A DNA stretch of 64,000 nucleotides, from the NCBI GenBank assembly GCA_007449985.2, contig VIIQ02000013.1, forward strand, positions 1 through 64,000, in the 5' to 3' direction. Numbering within the stretch: the stretch's first letter is position 1; every line of letters starts with the position of its first letter. The position numbers and the translations under genes were made by a program. The notes under the pieces are model-generated. The model had not been told where the DNA came from. It did no database searches and saw only the letters and a program-made list of their open reading frames with translations. This DNA comes from Desmodesmus armatus. Lineage: Eukaryota; Chlorophyta; Chlorophyceae; Sphaeropleales; Scenedesmaceae. Positions 45,057 to 57,500 of the stretch are shown here, in pieces.

Positions 45057-47722
45057 AGTGTAAAGTTGGTGGTGAAAGAACTTGTAGTGTGTGCGGACAA
45101 TGGCTTCGCGGCCAGCTGGAGCAATTCAGTGCTGGAAATGCCAAAGAGCGTGGGCTTTCATGGGTTTGTGCACGGTTTCATGCTTGACAAAAAAATCAGT
45201 CATTGCGCGTTGCACTCCGAGTCGGTCCCACGGGAAAGGAGGGTTTCGCCCAACCAGTCAACACTTCAAACTGTACAACAGCTGTGGGTGAAACCCCAGC
45301 GCCTTGATATTAACAGGGATGGTGCATTGTGCACAGATAAAACTCAATTCCTCTATAAGGCTCCATTTACTGCCCGCCAGGCCACATGGGCTGCGCACAC
45401 CCAGACATTTCGTGTGATCACACTTTCATGCAAGTACCAGCAACCCGGCACAGGCCAACCATGTATCGTGCTGACATTGGACAGGCACATGGCATGCAGC
45501 TTTTCCGCTCCGCACGGATCATGGGTCAACTTGGTGCACCACGTGGCGACCGGTTATAAGTGCAGACTAGCAGCACCACGCTGACTGCACCACATGTGGC
45601 ATCACAGCGCACGCCTTGAGGCCACAAGCGCTAACACAGACTTGTGCTCCAAGAGTGTGGGAGGAAAAACACTCGTCTGCATTCCCAGGCAACAACAACC
45701 CCCTCAGTGACACTGCCCAATGCTGTTGCCCCTCCAATATTCAAACACTGCAACAGAGGCAGCTGCACCCAGACTCACAGTGTCCACGCTGCCAGATCCA
45801 ACCCGCACACTATCAAACGTCACACTAACACATATCGCGCCATTTAGCAGAACAACATACCCTGCCGCTTCACGAACTACCTAGCAGCTGCCACTGCCAG
45901 CTGCCGCAGCAGCAGCGGCGGCAGCCTGCTGCTCCCATGCTCTTGAACACCGGCTTCAAGCACAGTTGTGCTGCTGCCCGGCAGCAGGGTTTAGGGTGTG
46001 GGGTTCACTGGGCCAGTGCTGCTTGTGGCACGCCCTGCAGCAGTAGCAGGCAGTCCTGCAGCCCCCGCACTTTGCGCTGCCACTACCAACCAGCCGCACT
46101 GCATTGTTCCCTCTGAGGCGGCCAACACATTCTCACTGCATGGTTGTTATTGTAGTACGATCGCAGAGGCTGAAGCTGCCGTGTCTGTCAACGAAACTTG
46201 GCAAGTGGATAGTGATGCATATGCATGTGCGGTTGAAGCTAGACGAGCGTCGGGGTCCCCCAAACTCTTGGCTCAAGGTGACATAAAGGTGCCTGGCCAG
46301 TTGCTGCCCTTCTGCTGGGCTGGATGTTGCATCCAAGCTCCACTGTGATCATCGGTGCATGGTTATTGCAGCCACAGAGGTGTGTCACTCAGTGAGGACA
46401 ATTGCTTTCAGTTGCAGGTGAAGGCACAGTGAGCGAAAAATGACTGCGGTGAATCATCAGTCAGTGGTACTGAAGACAGTGCATTGCAATAAGATCGCAG
46501 AGGCTGAAGCTGCCGTGTCTGTCAACAAAAAGAAGTGGTTAATTGATGCATGTGCATGTGCAAATGCGGCTAGACAAGAAGACAGTGCAATCTTCTGTGA
46601 CACCTTGATTTGCATGGGGCATTTGGGCTGACAACCATTGACGGGTTCAGGAACTTCCTACACGGTGCAACTCACACTGCCACGTTCATCAAATGACACA
46701 CTGAATGGCATCCCGATGACATTGTCATATGACTGGATGCCAGCTTTGTTCCAGCACATTGTGCATACTTTGCATCCGCCACATGTTGCTTGCATGCATG
46801 ACAGGATGCTGTGACACTACCTGAACACACGTTACAACTTCCCCAGCCCCTTCCCGTTCTCTCCTTCCGCACCATCCTTCCCTTGTCCCAAGTCAATATC
46901 CCATCCGAACTAGAAGACCATGGGAACTCAAAAGCAAAGCAGCCCTGTCCAAGAGTGGAACAGCATGCATGCACTATCTGTGCTTGTCTGCAGGACCCAG
47001 CTGCACATGTGAAACTGCTGCACAGCCCCACAGCACGTGCGCATGGCCCCTGGCCTGAAGGGCACAACACAAACTGCAGCCTGCAGCCCTGACAACAGCA
47101 ACCACACAAAAAAGCCAGCACTTGACTGCCACATGCAGCCATGGTGGCAGCAATCCACACAGACAGCCAGCACTCCCCTGACAGAAACCCGCCACAGACA
47201 CTGCTCCATGCAGCACAGCGCAACACCAGCAACGACCCAGGATGCTTCAGCAGCAGGTGCTGGCACTGGAAGCCACTACCAGCATGACAGCTGCTGCAAG
47301 TGCTGTGTCGCCAACAGGGCTTGGTGCTGCTGCTGCTGCTCGCACACAGCACGACAATGCACACCAGGGCAGCAGCAGAGCAGGCACCCCAATGACACCA
47401 GCACAGTAGACACACTAGTGACACCAGGACACATTCGTCAGCCGACAACATCTGCCGCAACTCAGATCAGTCAGCCAGTGGCTGCTGTTGCTGGAGCACC
47501 AGAGGTGCTGTTGCACTGCTGCTACCAAAGCCACTGCACCCTTCCAGCCGCCACTGCCACATGCTGCTGCTGCTGTCCGACAGCCATCAGAAGAACCTTC
47601 ATCACTCTCTCCATCTCCACAGCTCCTGCACACGCTCTCGCCGCCGCTGCTGCTGTCGCCCGACGGTCCGCATCCGCATCATGCATCCACACGCTGCTGC
47701 TGCTACTGCCGCTCGGCGGCTG
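45057..47722. other. Intergenic, with one diverged direct duplication
   Basis: Flanked by the 5' end of the LHPP-like gene and the 3' end of SmE. GATCGCAGAGGCTGAAGCTG with about 100 bp of context is present at 46160-46250 and again at 46494-46580. Open frames (45000-45584 plus; 46672-47460 minus) show no domain or splice support. A (CTG)-rich patch at 47320-47340 and 47560-47580 gives Cys/Ala-rich frames. Confidence 0.5.
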
Positions 47723-49530
47723 CTACTGCCGTCCCACAGTCTGCATGAGCGTGATGTTGTCTCCCTTGAGCAGGATGCGACCGAGGGGCTTGCGTGTCTT
47801 GCGCTTCACCGACAGTTCCTCCGCCTCGTCCAGCACGAGGTTCATGTACTCGTCAAAACCAATGATGCGGCCCTCTACACGCATGTCTGGCTGGTCGTAC
47901 AACCACACCACGATGCGCGCTTTACTTTGTAGAAACCTGCGCGTGCGGCGAGGGGCGGGCGGCAAGACATAGGGGAAACAACAGATGTCAGCCGTGCATT
48001 CCAGGAAACTTGGTCGCGCAAAACAGAACCGGGGGCAAAAAGGTGGGGGTGGGGAGTGGTCAGTTCCTCCGCCTCGTCCAGCACGAGGTTCATGTACTCG
48101 TCAAAACCAATGATGCGGCCCTCAACACGCATGTCTGGCTGGTCGTACAGCCACACCACGATGCGGGCTTTACTTTGTAGAAACCTGCACGCGCGCCCGG
48201 GTGGGGGAGGGACAAGACACAGGGGGAACAAGGAATGTCAGCTGTGCATTCCAGGGGTCTTTGTCGTGTCTGATAGAAAGGGGGGCAAAAAGGTGGGGTG
48301 GGGAGCGGTCAGTTCCTCTGCCTCGTCCAGCACGAGGTTCATGTACTCGTCAAGACAAATGATGCGGCCCTCAACACGCATGTCTGGCTGGTCGTACAGC
48401 CACACTACGATGCGGGCTTTACTTTGTAGGAACCTGCACGCACGCGGGGGGGGGGGGGGGATACAGGAGGGGAAAATCTGATACTAGCTGTGCAGTTGAG
48501 TCAGGTGGTGATGTGGTGGGTGACCGGAGAGCACCCCCCCTCAGCATCAGCCGACCTTTGGCGGCTCCTGGCAAGGGTACTGCTGCACTGCTATTCACCA
48601 TGTTGGTGCGCTGCCTCTGCACTGTTTCACTATGGCCTTATGTCAAGCGCCGAGTTTCCCTGCTGGCGAGCCTGCTGTGCAGGATGAGGTGCAGGAGAGC
48701 AAACACCGCAGCCAGGTACGGGCGCTGGGCACCTCCTGGAACAAGGGGTGTCTCCCATCAGTGTGAGGCTTTGCTTAAGGCTCCTGGCAGTCGGGTTTAC
48801 TATTTACTTGGCTGTTGCGTGTGTGGCCAGCCGGTGGGGTCCCCCCCCCCTATACCTAACCAAAAAAAACACCGCGGCCAGGTACGCTGATCCACCCGAC
48901 AGCAGCTGTACAGTGTGCGCAGGCACGAGCAGGCACTGGGAGTGTCACTGCTTGCTGGGCACGATCTGAGGGCAACACTGAAGGTACGCTGCTGCCGCAA
49001 AACGCTCTCGCAGTAGCTGCACAGTACTGCTGATGCGTGAAACACCCCTGACACTGCCTCAGGGACGGCAGCAGTGCAGCACTGCACGTGTGGTGGGCAA
49101 GTTAACAGCAGAGACACCACAGCCATGCTGCGCTGCTGTCCTGCTTTGCCTGACCAACTGAGCTGTCATCTGATGAAGACATCGCCTTCTTCATCAGACG
49201 ACAGCTCAGTTGGCATGGGCAAAGCAGGACAGCAGCGCAGGACGGCCGTGGTGTCTCTGCTGCCACCTTTCCGCACCAGATCCACCGGTGGCATGGACCC
49301 TATGATCCAACGTGTGTCAGCACCGCTGAAATGGCAGTTTGCTGTCACTACTGCTCCTGCTCTGCCGCTGATTATGGTGCTGCTGCTCATGTTGCTGCTG
49401 CTCCTGCTGCCCTGCTTTAGCCACCAGCAAGGGCGCCAATCGACCACCAAGCAGCATCCATCAAGCCCCCTGCTGACCTGAAAATCAGGTTGATCGGCTG
49501 GGTCATAATCTTCTGTACGCGGGTCGCCAT
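47723..49530 (-). CDS. Small nuclear ribonucleoprotein SmE, 2 exons
   Basis: Minus-strand exon 49478-49530 encodes [17 protein letters not shown]. It joins in phase (AG plus G gives Arg) to exon 47723-47936, which encodes [60 protein letters not shown] and [11 protein letters not shown]. The product is 88 residues, against about 90 for SmE of other eukaryotes. Sm1 (including the [15 protein letters not shown] core) and Sm2 ([10 protein letters not shown]) motifs are intact. SmE is one of the seven proteins of the Sm ring on U1, U2, U4 and U5 snRNAs in the nucleus. Donor GTCAGC is unusual but also seen in other genes here. Intron 1 contains two extra copies of the exon 2 start and a long hairpin. 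Confidence 0.95.
48060..48436 (-). repeat. Two upstream copies of the 5' part of SmE exon 2
   Basis: The complements of 48064-48184 and 48308-48432 repeat the acceptor and codons [20 protein letters not shown] through DEAEEL of SmE exon 2. Both stop at the same point (near residue 58), and neither has a donor or the Sm2 motif. The first copy is identical in protein sequence; the second has a G-to-C/L change in the GFDEY motif. Each is preceded (transcript sense) by a C-rich tract and followed by the same spacer. Confidence 0.92.
49106..49262. ncRNA. Long imperfect hairpin, candidate small-RNA precursor or MITE
   Basis: 49106-49179 and 49187-49262 are inverted copies with only a few mismatches and short indels, and a loop of about 7 bases (CATCGCC). 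The arms contain AGCAGAGACACCAC and CTGCGCTGCTGTCCTGCTTT. The element lies inside SmE intron 1. Green-algal microRNA precursors are often long near-perfect intronic hairpins, but a MITE or a fold-back duplication is equally possible. Transcription is not visible from sequence. Confidence 0.6.
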
Positions 49531-50736
49531 GGTTGCTGGCTGCCTGCAGCATGTGTGACGAAGAGCAGCAGCAGGGTTGCAGCGGCGGCAGCAGCAGCAT
49601 CGTCCAAAGCCGTTGAAAGCTGTAACACAGCCACTATGGTTCTGCAGTGGTAGCTGCAGCTTTCCCATGTCGAGCATACAGGACTGACAAGCCAGGTGGG
49701 GCACTCCCAGCCTCATTGTGGCACGGGTGAGAAGTGGAAGAGCGGGGCGTGGCCTATGTTGAGCTGTTCAGTGCTTCTCTATTGGTTGATTTGTATATAC
49801 CATGTGTTGTTTCCCATGTGTGCAGTCATGATGCTGGCTGCTTGTATTGGCAGCAGCAGGTGGGGGGGGGGGCACCACCACCAAGCATGGTGGCGTCCGG
49901 GAGACCCCATGGGTGATTCATCAAGTAAATTCACGCTGCACAGGCACTGAAGAACCAGGCAACCCCCTTCAGCTGCTCACCTGAGGCACACACAACAGCA
50001 GTAGATCTGTGGGGCTGGGGGCCAGCCAAGCTCTAGCAGGTGGTGAGGCTGTTCACTTGCTGCCGGGCCTGAATCAAGATGCGTTAGAGGCTGATGCAAG
50101 TCTCAAGACAACACAAGGTGAGCTACTGTTGTGGTTGATGGATCAGCAGCAGAGCGAAAGACAGCAGCAGGTGTCGTGTTCCCTTGCTGACGAGAAGTTT
50201 TCAATGTTTGCAATCGATGACGCGTTTTGCTTTGACTTTGCCCTTGCTGTCCTGCTTCCCGAAGCTTGGCATAAAACACGCTCCACTAAAACACACCGTG
50301 TGTCCAGTGCATCTTAGTGGATCATCCCATCTACCAGGCTGTCCTCGGATTGATCGGTTCATTTCCATCATCGTTGTCTGGTATCGTGTGTCCAGTTCAC
50401 CCGTCAGTCTCGAAACTGACTCAGCCTTTCGAGGCGACCTCCTGCCCTGCAGCGCCTCATTGGTGCACCTTGAAAGACGTCGTAGGGGGCATCAGCCAAC
50501 GGCGCATCAGACGCTGCCGGCCACCCAGCAGTTGCCAGCAGCCAACAACAACGGAGCATAATGGGTCAGTATCTGGTTATGGCTTACGGCCCCGCCCCAG
50601 CAGCTGCATATTTGGGATCATCACCACCTTGCTTACTGCAAAGATCAAGCGGGCTTGCAAGCGTTCAACTGTTGCCTTGGCCCCTCCAATGTTGAGTCAT
50701 TCATGAGGTCATGTTGCTGCTGCTGTTGCTGCGCAG
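49531..50736. other. Head-to-head region between SmE and the OSCA gene
   Basis: Should contain the SmE promoter and the 5' UTR or first exon of the OSCA gene. No TATA box was recognised. The true OSCA start is probably here but could not be fixed: an in-frame ATG at 50703 adds only a run of Cys from CTG/TGC triplets that look like an intron end. Confidence 0.45.
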
Positions 50737-51103
50737 CGGTCACTGGCAAGTCCCTGGCTACTGCACTTGGCATCAACGGGGCCATCTGCATCGTAGCCTT
50801 CATTGTGTTCAGCATTCTGCGTGTGAGGCCCTTCACCCGCAGGTTCTATGCCCCTAAGAGGTGAGCTGTGCTGAGGTGCATGTGCTGGCATGGGTCACTG
50901 GCAGGCTTGTGCAGGATTCTGCACGCGCACATGCTGGTGCGCGCTGCATGTAAAGTGTAAACCTTTGGCAGGATTGGGCATGTTTGTCTTGTGCAAGGTG
51001 TCCTGCGCATTGTGCCTCGCTGACCTGATGCAAGCTCCCCCCCCCCCCCCCCCCCAATCGACATCGACCCCCCCCCCTGCCCCCCCCCCCCCCCCCCCCC
51101 CCC

Positions 51104-51146
<43 letters not shown>

Positions 51147-54100
51147 ACACACACACATACCCCCTCCACCTGCACTCACTTGATCAACACGCAGGTATGA
51201 CCCTGAACTGCAGCATCAGCCCCGCAAGCTGCCTGATAGGCTGTCCCCCCCCCCCCCCCCCCGCCCCGCAACCAGCTGATTGCACCCCCCCCCCACCCCC
51301 CACCCCCCACCCCCACCCCCACCCCCTCCACACACACACACTCCACCCCCCATGTGCCAACCATGCAGGTATCATGCGCAAGTCCAGCACAAGCCTCGCA
51401 AGCTGCATGATGGGCTGTTCATTCCATTGTCCACCCCCTGCACCTGAACTATCGTCCACTCCTGCACTGATTCAATCAATGGTCTCCCCCCTCCACCAAC
51501 ACGCAGGTATGACCCTGAAGTCAAGCATAAGCCGCGCAAGCTGCCTGTTGGGCTGTCCATCCCATTGCCCCCCCCCCCTGCACCTGACTTATGTTTTGGG
51601 ACCCCCCCCTCTCCACCCCCCCCCCCCACCTGCTCCACATGCAGGTATGACCCAGAGGTGAAGCACAACCCCCGCAAGCTGCCTGATGGTCTGTTCACCC
51701 CCTTGCCCCCCTCCCCCACCTCCCCTCCCCAAACACACGACTCCCCCCCCCCCCCCACCACCTGCTCACCATGCAGGTATGATCCAGAGGTGAAGCACAA
51801 GCCCCGCAAGCTGCCTGATGGTCTGTTCAGCTGGATGGTGCCCACTCTGCTGTACTCGGAGGACGAGATACTCAGTGTGGCAGGCATGGACGTGGTGGTC
51901 ATGTCACGACTGCTGATGTACGGTGAGCAACAGCAGCTGATTGAGGGGGGGTCTGTGTGGGCGCGGGGGGGGGGGGGGGGGTCTGTGTGGGCGTTGGGGG
52001 GGGGGGTGTCTTCGCATTTGTGTACGCGGGGGGGGGGGGGGGGGAGGGGAGGGAGAGATAGTGGGGAGGGAGGGGGGGGGTTGCCTTGCATGCTGATGTA
52101 TGGTGAGGAGCAGCAGCTGGACATTGAGCTGAAATGGGGGCGTGCGCAGCGGGTTGGCCAGCAAGCGATTGCGGCCGCAACAGAAGCAGCAGCAGCCACT
52201 CTGGCAGCACGGAAGCAGCAGTCCTGGCAGCAGGAGCCACCACCTTACCAGCAGCAGCGGCAGCAGCAGCAGCATATGCCCTGGCAGCAGCAGCAGGCAC
52301 TTGAACATCTACAGCATCAGCAGACGCCGCAGCAGCTGCACCAAGTGATCTGACAGCAGCAACAGCTCCAGCAGCAGCAGCAGCAGCAACAGCGCCTTAG
52401 TTCACGCCCAGCGGTGGTGACCCCCACCAGCTTGCCACCAGCCACTCACCCCCTTGCCCCCCCCCCCCATCCTGCCTTCACGGGGTTTGAAAAGCAGGAG
52501 GTTTCGTCAACTTCACCGCCTTGTAAGGGTCTTTGATTTCAAAGCAGCCTCATGTTGCGGAGAGCCTCTCACGGATTGATTCTGTTTTCACTGCTGTTGG
52601 CCTCCTCCTCCTGCTGCTGCTGCTGTTGGTGTGTTGCAGGCTGGGTGCTGTTTGCGTTCTGCACCTTCTTCTGCTGTGCGCTGCTGATGCCCATAAACGC
52701 AACAGCAGGAGGCCTGGTGAGTGGCGTGAAGGGAGTGAGAGTGTGCTTGTCATGTGAATCAGTGAGAATGAGTGAGAGTGTGCTTGTCATGTGAATCAGT
52801 AAGAGTGAGTGAAAGTGTGCTTGTCATGTTAATCAGTGAGAATGAGTGAGAGTGTGGTGAAATGTGTGTGTGACATACATGCGAGTCACATGTGTCTGTA
52901 GCAGAGCTGGAAATTCCTCACGGCCGTGCAATATGCATCTAGTGCATGAGGTTGATGTTCACAGGCAGACATGGCAGTCCCAGATTATCAGCTGCATTGA
53001 GTGCTCTCAGGAAGTGCATGTGTAATGACATTTGCCAACCTGTATGTGCCCCCCCCCATTACCTCAAGCCGGACGACCCCTTGTACATGTAAATCGTAAC
53101 CCTATGACCCCATCACCCCATACCCGGAGCTGTAGCTTCCTTGGCTAACTGCGTGTGGTGTTTTGTAATGTATACCTGTGTTGTTGCAGCCCCAGCCCGC
53201 ACCCCCCAATGCCACTTACTCTGACCTGGACATGGTGGGCGCCTCAAACGTGCCCCCTGGCGACAACAGGTTCTGGGCACACCTTATCGCGGTGTATGTG
53301 GTGTCGGCAGTCGCACTGCTGGTGAGGAGGGAAAAGGCTGAATAAGGGGAAAGGGAAGACCTGGGTTTTAGACACTTGGAAGTGTGTGTGTGTGGGGGGG
53401 GGGGGGAGGGGGGGAGGGGTTAGCAGATTGTTTGGGTGACATGGTGGGCGCCTCAAATGTGCCCCCTAATGACAACAGGTTCTGGGCACACCTCATTGCG
53501 GTGTACGTGGTGTCCGCAGTCGCACTGCTGGTGAGGAGGGCAAGGGCGATGAAAATGAGGGGGGGGGGTCGCAAAGTGTTTATCGCAGTGCAGTGCAGTG
53601 CCTGCGCTGGGCAGTCTCCTGACCAGCACATGCTGTAAGAGATGTTGCATTTGGGGGCGCAGCACTGGGTATGCCACATTGCAGTGATTGTGGTGTGCGC
53701 AGTTGCTGCTGGTGGCGAGTGGAGAGGGGGGGGGGTGAGGCAGTGACGTTGGCGTTACTAACCAATTGAATTGGGTCAGGGCAATGTATATGGTGCAGTG
53801 ACGCTGTGGGGTCAAGGCAAGGGCGAAGTAACGACAAACAAAACTGTGCTGAGATCGTGCTCATGCTGTGTTGTGTGCTGCGCTGTGCTGCAGCTGCTGC
53901 TGGGCTTCTCCAAAGACATCAGCCGTCTGCGTGCACGCTACATCAGCATGCTGCCACGTGGGACAGTCTCACACACAGTGCTCATCACAGGTGAGGGGAC
54001 ATGGGCAATGGTTGTGATGGGGGAGTCTGGGGGACGAGGGCATGTTGCACGTGGACGCAATTGCCACGCAGATATAGCATCGCGTACCAGAAAAGCTGAC

Positions 54101-54923
54101 TGCACGTATGCTTAGTGAATCCAAATGCTCAGGTGGACACCCCACATAGACCTGCAGACGTAGCAGTGTTCTTGAGGTTAGATACAGGCATGCTGCCTTT
54201 TTACCAGCCCCACTGACCCCCCCCCCTTCCCACACGCACACAGACATCAGCTGCTTGATGTGCAATCATCTCATCTTCGCGTCCGGATTTCTGGCATTAT
54301 GTTGATCAACTGTACTCCCCCTCCCCCCCTACACACACTCAACATTCTTCACCCCCCCCCCCCCCTCCCCCCACCCCCACCCCCTTCCCCGCCTCCCCCT
54401 TCCCCGCCACCCTCTTCTCAGACATCCCCTGCCTTGATGCCGTGGGATCCACCCCCCCTAAGAAGGACCCCCCAAGACGGGGTGACCTGCTCTACATCCT
54501 GAGTCTGGCATGCACCTTGAACCCCTCCCCTCATGCACACAACTGTGTCTACACACAATCAACCTGCCCCCCCCCCCCCCGAACCGTTTGGCAGACATCC
54601 CCTGCCTTGATGGCGTGGGTTCCACCGCCCCCAAAAAGGGCCCCCTGGACAGACTGACTGGCCTCATCAACAGGAAGGGAGACCCTGACGCAATACACTA
54701 CGACGATGCAAAGGTGAGAGGTGGTGGTGCGGCTGCGGCTGCTGCTGCTGCTGCTGCTGTTGTTCATGGTGTTGCTGTGGTTTGCTGGCGGTCTTGGATA
54801 TCGTTGCTCTTGTGCGGCAAGTGTTTTTGTCCCTGAGGGCGTCAAGTAGATTGTTCATTGCTTCACATCACTGTCGAAGTCAGTTTCCGTAGAGTAAACA
54901 GTCAACGGCTATAACACCCATAC

Positions 54924-54957
<34 letters not shown>

Positions 54958-57463
54958 ATTGTTGCTGCCTGTCAGGATGTGTCGAAGCCTGGTGCGTCCC
55001 AGCATGCTGCCTACAGCCGTGTGGCCCCACTCGACGACGAAGAGCTCGACCCATGGGCAGACGCACGCAAACACCTGGCAGGAGCATCAGCTGATGTGAG
55101 TGATGAGATATAGGGCTTGTGTGGGGGGTGGATGTGAGGCGGGGGGGGGGTGCATGTTGGGGTGGTGGTGGGGGCTGGAAAAAGAAGGGGGTGACCTACA
55201 GCTTGCTGCACAGCATGTTGTTTCTGCACATGATGAAGGGTGATGATGATGAGGAGCTGGACCCCTGGGCAGATTCACGCAAACACCTGGCAGGAGCGTC
55301 AGCCGATGTGAGTTTGACCTAAGCCTTGAAGCCTAGACACATCAAGGCTTGTGGGTGGTGTGTGAAGGGAAGGAAGGGGAATGTGTGCATGTGGGGGTGG
55401 GGTGGGCCTGGGGGAAGGAGGGGTTGACCTACAGCTTGCTGTTTCTGCACATGCACATGTGTCTCGGTATTAGTGCCTGTTGAAAGTGGCCCCACTCGAC
55501 GACGAAGGGCTGGACCCCTGGGCAGATGCACGCAAACACCTGGCAGGAGCAACAGCTGATGTGAGCTTTGTTTTGGGTGGTGGTGGTTTTTTTTGGGGGG
55601 GGGGTGGATTTTCCTGTAGTTGCCATTATCAGGAGAAGGTTGTGTAGCAAATATATATATCAAATCCTCTATATATATCGTGTCATTCATGTCATTTATA
55701 TCTTTCATGTAGGACCATGCCCGGCCCGTGGATAAGGCAGGCTGCGGCTGTATCATACTGTACTGCTTTGCTCTCAAGTGCGCCGAAGGGCGAAACTCAC
55801 CCTATTGCCTCATCTGATGTGTACCGTAAACCCCACAGGACATGGTTCGCCAGGAGATGCAGCGCACCTACGGGCGCGACAAGGTTGCAGCTGTGAATGT
55901 TGTGAGGGACACACGCAAGCTGGACCCCCTGCTGACCAAGTACAACCAGACAAAGCAGAAGCTGGACGACCTTACCAGCAACTACAGTGAGTGGGCCGTC
56001 TGGGTACTTTCATGGGGGGGGGGTTGACATGTGGGCAGGTGTGTGGGGGCTGAGGGTGGTGCAGGGGGAAGGGCTGTCTGGGCCGCCTGCTGGCCAAGGG
56101 GCATCCTGTGCTGTGCTGTGCTGTGCTGTGCTGTGCTGTGCTGTGCTGGCCACACTGACGCTTGTCATTGATTGTCCTGTTGTGTCTGCCGCACACAGTT
56201 GGCAAGCTGAAGAGCAAGAAGGAGATCAAGAAGAGGCAGCAGGTGATCTTGGGTGTTTGAGCAGGGCAGCTGGCATAGGGTTTCACCCAGCGTTCCTGAG
56301 CTGTGTGTTATCACCGTCAGTACATCCATGCTCCTCGCATTGACTGTTCTCTGCACGTCGACACTTTTCTGCACATGGAAAGGCTACGTCTGGCACAAGT
56401 CCACTGGCAGGGAGCGTAGGATTGCCACAGGTGTAGGGCATGCATGCATGCAGGCAACCGCACACTTCTAGTCTCACAGCCACAGACCCTCATACCCATG
56501 TGCCCTGCAGGTGACGCTGCTGCCTGCCCTGACCCCCAAGTGGGCTGCTGAGCGGTACAATGTTGGGGCCAAGAAGGTGGCAGTGGACGCACTGGAGTAC
56601 CTCCCACAGGTGTGTGTGTGTATGTGTGTCGACAGATGGAGTACTTGGGTACATGCAAGCTCACTAAGACTGTCCTACTACATAGGCAAGCAACAGTGAC
56701 GTAATCCCTGTGTGTATGTCTGTGAAGGGGGGGGGGGGCAGGGGCAGTGGGTGGTAGCGGTCGCGGGTGGTGGGGTGGGTGGGTAGGGAAGGCAGGGGCC
56801 CATCAAGTGGGTGTGTCAACAGACGGGAGATGCGGTCGGCACACAGAAGGTGGCAGTGGACGCACTGGAGTACCTCCCTCAGGTGTGCGTTGTTGGGGGG
56901 GGGGGGGGGTGAGAAGAGGGGGCGGGGGAGGGGGGGGGGGGGGGGAGAGCACGTCGAACAAACCTGCGACCATTCCACCTTCACAACGCCACACATGGCG
57001 CCTTGTACCGATGCCACATGTAGTAATCAACCAACCGGGATGTTGTTCAACCAGCACACTGTGTGGTCGTGTGTTTTGCAGGAGCTTGACCACCTGTATG
57101 GGGAGATCCAGACAGAGAAGCGTGCAGTGGAGGGGTCACGCCTGCCAGCTGCATTCGTCACATTCCAGTGAGACCCCAGCCTGGGGGGTGGGTGGGGTGG
57201 GGGGGGGGGGAGAGGAGGAGAGTGGCAGTCTTCTCATGTGCCTGGTATGCATGCATCATTCGCATAATTTGTGCATACGCAGGACTGAGTATGTAATGAA
57301 GTTCAAACAATGTGTAAATGATATGTGTATGCATGGGCCTGGTCTGCACACACTCAAAAAGGCGGGGGGGGGGGGGTATTGCTCGCAATTCCACAAGAGG
57401 TTGTTGTGTACCCGTGCAGCCTGCCAACTTGCCAGCTAGCCAGCCACCTACCTGCCCAACCGC

Positions 57464-57500
<37 letters not shown>

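Noticed and set aside
45000..45584. 194-residue open frame, plus strand
   Set aside because: No domain; overlaps the first exon of the LHPP-like gene on the other strand.
46672..47460. 262-residue Cys/Trp-rich open frame, minus strand
   Set aside because: Produced by TGC/TGT-rich sequence; no family features and three overlapping alternatives.
47723..48436. Three tandem Sm-protein genes
   Set aside because: Only the first copy has the Sm2 motif and stop; the other two end abruptly after DEAEEL and share one upstream start exon.
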